DNA of 61,636 bases, from assembly GCA_902596975.1 (NCBI GenBank), contig CACJWS010000007.1, positions 1 through 61,636 on the forward strand, in the 5' to 3' direction. The stretch is from an uncultured Pelagibacteraceae bacterium. GTDB lineage: Bacteria; Pseudomonadota; Alphaproteobacteria; Pelagibacterales; Pelagibacteraceae. Numbering within the stretch: position 1 is the stretch's first letter; each line of letters opens with the position of its first letter. This document shows positions 55,672-61,636 of the stretch, piece after piece. Position numbers and translations under genes: made by a program. The notes under the pieces were generated by a model, which was not told the DNA's origin, made no database searches, and saw only the letters and a list, made by a program, of their open reading frames with translations.

Positions 55672-56295
55672 ATGACAATAGAGATCAAAAAGTCAGTAAA
55701 ACCAATAAAATATAAATCTGCGATAGATATACTTGAAGATAGATTGGAGCAAATCAAAGTAAATAAAAATAAAGAACTTATTTGGATACTTGAACATGAA
55801 GAGATTTATACAGGTGGAACAAGTTTTAGTGATAATGAGATTTTAGATAAATCTATAAAATTTATTAAAACAAATAGAGGTGGAAAAATAACATATCATG
55901 GTCCCGGTCAATTAGTTTTTTATTTTGTGATTGACTTAAACAAAAGAGGTAAAAATATAAAAAAAATTATAACTGCAATCGAAAACACAATTATTGATAC
56001 TTTAAAAAATTACAATATAAAGTGTTTTGCTGATAGAAAAAATATTGGAATTTGGTTTGAGCACAAATCTGGTAAAATAGATAAAATTGCAGCAATAGGT
56101 ATAAAAGTAAAGAAATGGATTGCTTATCACGGCTTTGCATTAAATATTTCTAATGATCTTAATGTTTATAAAAAGATAGTTCCTTGTGGAGTTAGAGATA
56201 AAGGGGTTTCAAATTTAATAAAGATCAAAAAACAAAATTATAAAAATATTGAGAATGATTTGATAAAGAATTTTTTATCAAATATTAAAAATTAA
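55672..56295 (+). CDS. lipB: Octanoyltransferase LipB
   Basis: Moves octanoate from ACP to lipoyl domains. 207 residues. Motif [21 protein letters not shown], the catalytic Lys in [20 protein letters not shown] and the catalytic Cys in [13 protein letters not shown]. Only a short upstream gap (61 nt) shared with mgtE. Its end overlaps the pseudouridine synthase gene by 11 nt in the convergent direction. Confidence 0.95.
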   Translation: MTIEIKKSVKPIKYKSAIDILEDRLEQIKVNKNKELIWILEHEEIYTGGTSFSDNEILDKSIKFIKTNRGGKITYHGPGQLVFYFVIDLNKRGKNIKKIITAIENTIIDTLKNYNIKCFADRKNIGIWFEHKSGKIDKIAAIGIKVKKWIAYHGFALNISNDLNVYKKIVPCGVRDKGVSNLIKIKKQNYKNIENDLIKNFLSNIKN

Positions 56296-57193
56296 GTCTT
56301 TTATTTTTTAACATATTTCTGAAATAATCTGGCGGTGTGGCTCTAAAAGTATATTTTTTCTCATTTATTTTAAATTTTATTTCATAGGAATGTAACATTA
56401 AATTTTTATTATTTATTTTTGAGTTATTTGTAGAATTATATTTTTTATCACCCATAATAGAATTTCCTAAGTTAAATAATTGTTTTCTTAGTTGGTGTTT
56501 TCTTCCTGTAATTGGATTTAGCTGTATGAAGGTCGCATTATTATTTTTATCTAAGATTTCATATTTTGTTTCAGCTTTTTCAACAATTTTTTTTTTATTT
56601 TCAAATCTTATCAAATCATCTTTTATCACACCTTTATCAAATAAAATTAATTCACCATTACATATTGCTAAATAGGTTTTATAAATCTTTCTTAATCTAA
56701 AAAGTGAAGTTAACAGTTGGGCTGTTTCCCTATTCTTTGCAATTATAAAAACACCAGAAGTATCCTTATCTAATCTATGAACAGAATAAGGTTTCTCATC
56801 TCTAAATAAATTACTTTTTGCAAATATATCAATTATATTCTTTTTAGATTTTGTGCCACCTTGCACTGAAATTCCTGATTGTTTATTTAGAACAACAAAA
56901 TTATCATTATTTTCAATAATTAAATCTTCATTTTCTTTTATAATTTCATTACTTGGATTATATTTTTTTTTGAGTTGCTCAATTTTTTTCTCAAAATTTA
57001 AATTATAAATATTAAGTTTGTCACCAGTTTTAACTTTTTGAGAGCTTTTTACTTTTTTTTGATTTAATTTTAATTTTCCATTTCTTAGGCTTTTTTCAAT
57101 AAGTCCTTGTGGAATTTTTCCTAAATGATTTCGAATAAATCTATCAATACGCATGTCATTGAAAGATTTGTCTACATTAATTGATTTTTTCAT
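56285..57193 (-). CDS. RluA-family rRNA pseudouridine synthase
   Basis: About 300 residues from ATG at 57193 ([24 protein letters not shown]). N-terminal S4 RNA-binding domain ([33 protein letters not shown]) and the RluA catalytic domain with the Asp in [19 protein letters not shown], the Lys/Arg segment [10 protein letters not shown] and [14 protein letters not shown]. It resembles RluC, which modifies 23S rRNA at 955/2504/2580; RluD is the alternative. The upstream in-frame ATG at 57214 would overlap the upstream gene. Confidence 0.9.
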   Translation of the reverse strand: MKKSINVDKSFNDMRIDRFIRNHLGKIPQGLIEKSLRNGKLKLNQKKVKSSQKVKTGDKLNIYNLNFEKKIEQLKKKYNPSNEIIKENEDLIIENNDNFVVLNKQSGISVQGGTKSKKNIIDIFAKSNLFRDEKPYSVHRLDKDTSGVFIIAKNRETAQLLTSLFRLRKIYKTYLAICNGELILFDKGVIKDDLIRFENKKKIVEKAETKYEILDKNNNATFIQLNPITGRKHQLRKQLFNLGNSIMGDKKYNSTNNSKINNKNLMLHSYEIKFKINEKKYTFRATPPDYFRNMLKNKRLNF

Positions 57194-57195
57194 TT

Positions 57196-58113
57196 TTATT
57201 TTAATTTTTTGCAACTATTGTTTTCTTCATCTAGGTTGAGCTCTTCGCACTTTTTACCTATAGCTATGGAGTCATAATATATAACTGTATCAGCTCTTTT
57301 TGGCGGATTACCTTTGTGCATTATATTAAATCTATTAATATTACTTTTGTATATTCCAAACTTCATATACGACTGTTTACTTATATTATTATTAGTCAAT
57401 CCAGTATAATTAACTACGAGTTCGTTATTAGCCCAAATTTTAATAAAACTCTTATTTGGCCAATCAACAAATTTCATATTAATAACAAAATCATTCCATT
57501 TACCTTTTACATTACTTGATTCTAAAATTTTATAAGTGTCAAAACCTCCAAAACTATGATTTACAAAATCTGTCCATTGCAAATCTCCATTTGGAGCAAC
57601 TCTAAACATAAAATTTACTGGTCCTGCCTTAGAATGTATTTGCCATATAGTATTACTTATAGGAATAGTAAATTCACTATTTTCAGGTATATAAATACTA
57701 AATTTAAACCATGTATTTTTAGACTTTAATCCTAACATGCTAACTTCAGATCTCTCTCTAAAGGTATTGCACTCGTCTGATTTTCTTTGTTGACCACAAT
57801 CACCATCACCGTTTTTAAATTTCCAAGCAATTTTGCCAGATCTAACAATTTTATTTTGAATTAACAATCCATCTTTAGGAAAGTTATATAAAGGTGACAA
57901 GTGCATTCTACATTTAGTTTTTTTTCCATGACTCCATTGGCAATCAATATTTGATAAGTCTATTAAATCTTTTTCATTATCTAAATTAAACCAAGGCATA
58001 TTATCGTCATTTAAGGTATAAAATTTTAAGCCATCAATTTTTGGTGGATTTGCTTTTAAATTATTAGTTATAAAAAGAAATATTATAATTATTTGAAAAA
58101 TTATATTTTTCAT
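57196..58113 (-). CDS. Secreted polysaccharide-lyase-like protein (heparin lyase I fold)
   Basis: 305 residues with a signal peptide (KNIIFQIIIIFLFITNNLKA). The pattern NTFRERSEVSML, WFKFSIYIPENSEF, WQIHSKAGPVNFMFRV, KGKWNDFVINMKFVDWPNKSFIKIWANNELVVNYTG and MKFGIYKSNIN matches the beta-jelly-roll polysaccharide lyase family PF14099. Six Cys lie in three pairs (spacings 9, 8 and 11), suggesting periplasmic disulfides. The carbohydrate target is unknown and the lyase activity is inferred from the fold. Downstream of rplQ by 64 nt with its own possible promoter. Confidence 0.75.
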   Translation of the reverse strand: MKNIIFQIIIIFLFITNNLKANPPKIDGLKFYTLNDDNMPWFNLDNEKDLIDLSNIDCQWSHGKKTKCRMHLSPLYNFPKDGLLIQNKIVRSGKIAWKFKNGDGDCGQQRKSDECNTFRERSEVSMLGLKSKNTWFKFSIYIPENSEFTIPISNTIWQIHSKAGPVNFMFRVAPNGDLQWTDFVNHSFGGFDTYKILESSNVKGKWNDFVINMKFVDWPNKSFIKIWANNELVVNYTGLTNNNISKQSYMKFGIYKSNINRFNIMHKGNPPKRADTVIYYDSIAIGKKCEELNLDEENNSCKKLK

Positions 58114-58177
58114 TTAGTTAATATAAAATACTAGATAATTGTTTTACAACATCAATTAAATAAAATATGAATTAATA

Positions 58178-58621
58178 CTAAGCTGTAGCTTGCTTTTTGT
58201 CTTCAACTTTTGGTGTATCTTTAGTTGGGTTCTTTTTCTTTTTATCAACTCTTTTTGCTTCAACATCTCTGTCTACAAATTCAATTACTGCCATTGGCGC
58301 ATTATCACCATATCTAAATCCAGCCTTTATAATTCTCGTATAACCACCTTTTCTATTTTCATATCTCTTAGAAAGAGTTTTTTTAACTTTATTTGTAGAT
58401 TTAATATCTTGCAGTTTTGAAATTAAAGTCTTTGTATTGGATAATGTATCTTTCTTGCCTAGTGTAATGATTTTGTCTGCTTGGGGTTTTAAAACTTTTG
58501 CTTTGGGCAATGTAGTTGTAATTTGCTCATACTTTATTAATGAGTTAAGCATATTTTTAATCAGAGCTTTTCTATGTTCTGAAGTTCTGTTGAGCTTTTT
58601 ATAGCCCATTTTATGTCTCAT
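58178..58621 (-). CDS. rplQ: 50S ribosomal protein L17
   Basis: The protein bL17 near the polypeptide exit tunnel, 147 residues. It begins [29 protein letters not shown], the universal L17 start, and holds the [18 protein letters not shown] and [25 protein letters not shown] blocks. The charged tail after residue 125 is an alphaproteobacterial extension. It abuts rpoA (stop/start share one base) and ends the alpha operon. I see no strong terminator hairpin in the 64 nt that follow. Confidence 0.97.
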   Translation of the reverse strand: MRHKMGYKKLNRTSEHRKALIKNMLNSLIKYEQITTTLPKAKVLKPQADKIITLGKKDTLSNTKTLISKLQDIKSTNKVKKTLSKRYENRKGGYTRIIKAGFRYGDNAPMAVIEFVDRDVEAKRVDKKKKNPTKDTPKVEDKKQATA

Positions 58622-59649
58622 TAGATAGCTTCCTCTAGTTTTTTAGACAATTCAGCAATGTTATCTGGTGGCCAGTTTGGAATCTCCATTCCAAGATATA
58701 ATGACATTCCAGTTAATACCTCTTTAATCTCATTTAATGATTTTCTACCAAAATTAGGTGTTCTTAACATTTCACCTTCTGATTTTTGAACTAAATCACC
58801 AATATAGACAATATTATCATTTTTTAGGCAGTTCATTGATCTTACAGAAAGTTCTAATTCATCAACTTTTCTTAACAAATTCTTATTAAATTCTGGCTCT
58901 GAAGGCTGCTCTTTTACGATAACTTCTTGTGGTTCATCAAAGTTAACAAACATTCCTAGTTGATCTTGGAAAATTCTTGCAGAATATGCAACAGCATCTT
59001 CCGCTGAGATTGATCCATTTGTTTCAACTTCCATTGTTAATTTATCATAATCTAAGGCTTTTCCTTCTCTTGCAGTGCTAACGGAATAAGAAACTTTCTT
59101 TACTGGACTAAATAGTGAATCTATTGGAATTAATCCAAGTGGCGGTTCTTCAGGCTTGTTCATATCAGCTGATACATATCCTTTTCCAGTGCCTACAGAC
59201 ATTTCCATATGAAATTTAGTATTTTCATCTAAATTACAAATAACTAAATCTGGATTTAAAATTTCAATATCTGTAACAGGTGTTATATCAGACGCTTTTA
59301 TTTCTCCAGGACCTTTAGCATCAAGTATTAATTTTTTTGGTTCTTCAGATGTACTTTTTAAAGCTAAAGATTTTACATTTAATACTATATCAGTGACATC
59401 TTCTCTAACACCTTTAATAGATGTGAATTCGTGCAATACACCATCTATCTGAATAGAGGTTACAGCAGTTCCTCTTATAGAGGATAAAAGTATTCTTCTT
59501 AGTGAATTACCAAGGGTTAACCCATATCCTTTTTCTAGTGGTTCAGCAGTGATTTTTGCAAATGCTTTATCATCACTTAATTGAACATCTAGTTTTGCTG
59601 GTTTAATTAATGATTTCCAATTTTTTGAATTTACCTCTGTTTGCTCCAT
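58621..59649 (-). CDS. rpoA: RNA polymerase alpha subunit
   Basis: 342 residues. N-terminal assembly domain: [51 protein letters not shown]-terminal helix-hairpin domain: [48 protein letters not shown], which contacts promoters and regulators. Full length with the usual 20-residue linker. Overlaps rpsK by one base. Confidence 0.98.
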   Translation of the reverse strand: MEQTEVNSKNWKSLIKPAKLDVQLSDDKAFAKITAEPLEKGYGLTLGNSLRRILLSSIRGTAVTSIQIDGVLHEFTSIKGVREDVTDIVLNVKSLALKSTSEEPKKLILDAKGPGEIKASDITPVTDIEILNPDLVICNLDENTKFHMEMSVGTGKGYVSADMNKPEEPPLGLIPIDSLFSPVKKVSYSVSTAREGKALDYDKLTMEVETNGSISAEDAVAYSARIFQDQLGMFVNFDEPQEVIVKEQPSEPEFNKNLLRKVDELELSVRSMNCLKNDNIVYIGDLVQKSEGEMLRTPNFGRKSLNEIKEVLTGMSLYLGMEIPNWPPDNIAELSKKLEEAI

Positions 59650-60086
59650 TAAACTCTCCTTTTCTTAGGTGGTCTCGTACCATTGTGTGGCATTGGGGTT
59701 GTGTCTTTAATTGATATAATTTTAAATCCTCTAGCCTGTAAAGCTCTCAAAGCAGTTTCTCTTCCAGATCCAGGACCTTTAACTTCAACAGACAAAATTT
59801 TCATGCCAACTTCCAAAGCTTTAGCTGCGGCTGCATCTGCAGCAACTTGTGCTGCGTATGGTGTAGACTTACGAGAACCTTTAAAACCTTTTTGACCAGC
59901 AGATGCCCAAGAGACTACATTTCCATTTGTATCAGCGATAGATACAATAGTATTATTAAATGTAGACTGAACATAGGCTATTCCATTTAAAATATTTTTT
60001 TTTCCTTTTTTTTTCTTTGAATATGAACTTTTTTTAGGCTTAGACTCTATTTTCTGTTCTTTATTTTCAGTTACTTCTTTTTTCAT
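59649..60086 (-). CDS. rpsK: 30S ribosomal protein S11
   Basis: The protein uS11 of the platform, 145 residues. It has [49 protein letters not shown] and the end [16 protein letters not shown]. The first 28 residues are a Lys/Glu-rich extension longer than in enterobacteria. Overlaps rpsM by one base. Confidence 0.97.
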   Translation of the reverse strand: MKKEVTENKEQKIESKPKKSSYSKKKKGKKNILNGIAYVQSTFNNTIVSIADTNGNVVSWASAGQKGFKGSRKSTPYAAQVAADAAAAKALEVGMKILSVEVKGPGSGRETALRALQARGFKIISIKDTTPMPHNGTRPPKKRRV

Positions 60087-60469
60087 TATTTTTTAAGTGG
60101 GGTTAATTTCTTACCTGCAATTGCAATTGCTTTTCCTTTTCTAGTTCTAGAATTACATCTTGTTCTTTGACCTCTAACAGGAAGTTTTTTTCTATGCCTA
60201 GATCCTCTATATGTTGCAAGATCGATTAGTCTCTTTATACTTAAAGATGTTTCTCTTCTTAAATCACCTTCAACAGTAAATTTTTGATCAATATACTCTC
60301 TAATTTTTAAAATTTGATCATCAGTTAATTCATTAACTCTCTTTGATTTTGGTATTTCTAATTCAGTACAAATTTGTTTAGAAAATTTATTTCCAATTCC
60401 ATAAATATAGGTAAGCCCAACATGAACTAATTTATTTTGTGGTATGTTTACACCTGCAATACGAGCCAT
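60086..60469 (-). CDS. rpsM: 30S ribosomal protein S13
   Basis: The protein uS13 of the head, 127 residues. Start [26 protein letters not shown] and the tail [23 protein letters not shown] are standard. It is 55 nt downstream of adk; rpmJ (L36), sometimes found here, is not present in this gap. Confidence 0.97.
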   Translation of the reverse strand: MARIAGVNIPQNKLVHVGLTYIYGIGNKFSKQICTELEIPKSKRVNELTDDQILKIREYIDQKFTVEGDLRRETSLSIKRLIDLATYRGSRHRKKLPVRGQRTRCNSRTRKGKAIAIAGKKLTPLKK

Positions 60470-60524
60470 AAAATTTGTGATAAATTGTGCCTTTTATATA
60501 AGAAGATTAGTCAAAGTCAACGTC

Positions 60525-61088
60525 TTAAACATTTAAAAAAGCCTCAATTTTACTGGTAATTTGATCAATCTCCATTGATCCATCAATCTCATGAAAAATT
60601 GAATTTTTTGAATAGTAATCTAATACTGGTCTAGTAGTTTCAATATAAGTATCATATCTCTTTAATATAGTATCTAAGTCATCATCAGATCTTTTTTCTA
60701 AAACTTTTCTTTTTTTTATTCTTTCTACAATAGTTTCTTTATTTACATTTAAGAAAAAAATATGATCAATCTTCTGATTTGAGTCACTTAATAATGAGTC
60801 TAAATTTTTAGCCTGGCTAAGAGATCTGGGATAGCCATCAAATATTAATTTTTCTTTTTTATTAGGATCAAAAACGTGATTTTTTAAAAGGCTATTGACG
60901 ATATCATCGCTAACAAATTTTCCTTCATTCATATTATTTATTATTTTTTTTCCTATATCAGTATCTTTTTTAATTTCATCTCTTAAAATATCTCCAGTAG
61001 AAATTTGATAACCATTTAATTTTTTTACAAGATATTTAGCTTGAGTACCTTTCCCAGCTCCTGGAGGGCCAAACAATATTATATTCAC
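60525..61088 (-). CDS. adk: Adenylate kinase (short form)
   Basis: Interconverts ATP + AMP and 2 ADP. 187 residues. P-loop NIILFGPPGAGKGTQAKYLV, AMP-binding STGDILRDEI and FDGYPRSLSQA. The LID region is short: after ERIKKRKV comes straight EKRSDDDLDTILKRYDTY, so the 25-30-residue LID domain with its zinc/H-bond site is lacking, as in many alphaproteobacterial AMP kinases. Overlaps nothing; it directly follows secY. Confidence 0.96.
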   Translation of the reverse strand: MNIILFGPPGAGKGTQAKYLVKKLNGYQISTGDILRDEIKKDTDIGKKIINNMNEGKFVSDDIVNSLLKNHVFDPNKKEKLIFDGYPRSLSQAKNLDSLLSDSNQKIDHIFFLNVNKETIVERIKKRKVLEKRSDDDLDTILKRYDTYIETTRPVLDYYSKNSIFHEIDGSMEIDQITSKIEAFLNV

Positions 61089-61636
61089 TTATCTACCAAA
61101 CTTAGTTTTTTTGATTAGTTGCTCATATTGAGAGCTCATCATCCTTGTTTGAATTTGTGTAACAGTGTCAATTGCAACAACAACAACTATTAGAACAGAA
61201 GCGCCACCTAAATAAAACGGAATAGGATAATTAGCAATTAAAAATTCTGGCATCAAACAAACTAGTGCGAGATATAATGCACCTATTGTTGTTAGTCTTG
61301 TCAATATTGTGTCAATGTAAAGTGCAGTACTTTCTCCAGGTCTTATTCCTGGAATAAATCCACCATATTTTCGTAAATTCTCAGCTGTTTCAGTTGGATT
61401 AAAAGTTATTGAAGTATAAAAAAAAGTAAAAAATATTATACCTGATGCATATAACAGCATATACAAAGGTTGTCCCTGAGAAAAATAAGATGAAATGTTT
61501 AAAAATGTTTCATTTTGTGAAACATTAAAATTTGAAAAAGTAACTGGCAATAATAATAGAGCTGAAGCAAAAATAGCGGGTATTACACCTGCTGAATTAA
61601 TTTTCAATGGCAGATGTGAGGAATCTCCTCCATACA
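61089..61636 (-). CDS. secY: Preprotein translocase subunit SecY (C-terminal part)
   Basis: 5' end outside the window. The frame at the edge reads YGGDSSHLPLKINSAGVIPAIFASALLLLP, the well-known region before the seventh membrane helix of SecY, so the visible 181 codons are helices 7-10 plus the C-tail. GGFIPGIRPGESTALYIDTILTRLTTIGALYLALVCLMPE and the end QYEQLIKKTKFGR are typical. The apparent start at 61607 is an internal TTG. Followed directly by adk, as in the spc operon. Confidence 0.97.
   Translation of the reverse strand, partial: YGGDSSHLPLKINSAGVIPAIFASALLLLPVTFSNFNVSQNETFLNISSYFSQGQPLYMLLYASGIIFFTFFYTSITFNPTETAENLRKYGGFIPGIRPGESTALYIDTILTRLTTIGALYLALVCLMPEFLIANYPIPFYLGGASVLIVVVVAIDTVTQIQTRMMSSQYEQLIKKTKFGR

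Noticed and set aside
1..61636. Insertion sequences, prophage genes, toxin-antitoxin pairs, CRISPR arrays, rRNA
   Set aside because: None seen on either strand; almost all DNA is accounted for by recognisable genes with matching base composition.

Overview
The window is a very AT-rich, extremely compact piece of an alphaproteobacterial chromosome. Gene content, gene order and protein sequences point to the SAR11 clade (Candidatus Pelagibacter or a close relative). The evidence is lysine/asparagine/isoleucine-rich proteins, 1-4 nt overlaps between most co-directional genes, convergent genes that touch or overlap, no intergenic gap above about 170 nt, and no mobile element, prophage, CRISPR array or repeat family. 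The species assignment is inferred from these traits; there is no 16S rRNA in the window.

Layout. 1-5169 (minus): rplM-rpsI, then argC, a tiny lipoprotein, homoserine dehydrogenase and two permeases, the last cut by the window edge. 5219-8603 (plus): metY with a structured leader, an alpha/beta hydrolase and a methyltransferase-like protein. 8604-12464: heme A synthase, chorismate mutase, L33, and the merR-ihfA-plsX-rpmF-cytochrome bc1 chaperone cluster. 12454-12915: a BamE-like lipoprotein. 12918-22399 (minus): H+-pyrophosphatase, thiL, nusB, the riboflavin genes (ribH, a ribB with a degenerate RibA half, ribE, ribD), nrdR, glyA, rpiB and a 2OG oxygenase. 22470-30775: hemB, then recO-rnc-lepB-acpS-pdxJ-pyrE-rsh-folK-smpB-dapA. 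30811-38833: a lytic transglycosylase, a methyltransferase-like protein, tRNA-Ser(GCT) and the heterotetrameric sarcosine oxidase operon soxBDAG. 38807-44882 (minus): MATE exporter, trhO, O-methyltransferase, gatB-gatA-gatC. 44932-51296 (plus): ruvX, pyrB, a dihydroorotase-like gene, plsY, topA, a RidA-family gene. 51297-58113: ugd-galU, panC, mgtE, lipB, an rRNA pseudouridine synthase and a secreted polysaccharide-lyase-like protein. 58178-61636 (minus): rplQ-rpoA-rpsK-rpsM-adk-secY, the end of the ribosomal protein supercluster.

How it fits together. The genes are mostly housekeeping, but several join into SAR11-style metabolism. Homoserine dehydrogenase and MetY lie on the route to methionine from acetylhomoserine and reduced sulfur. 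Sarcosine oxidase and SHMT connect methylated-amine oxidation to glycine and one-carbon units. H+-pyrophosphatase recovers energy from pyrophosphate. GalU and Ugd make UDP-glucuronate.

No clearly new multi-gene system is visible. The most interesting points are: (i) a hairpin/pseudoknot-like leader before metY with partial resemblance to SAM-II/SAM-V aptamers; (ii) enzymes that kept their place in the operon but lost catalytic residues (PyrC-like without HxH, RibB fused to a RibA half without zinc cysteines); (iii) an RSH (ppGpp) enzyme with most of its TGS-ACT linker missing; (iv) a nested palindrome before the sarcosine oxidase operon; and (v) the uncharacterised hydrolase/methyltransferase pair behind metY.
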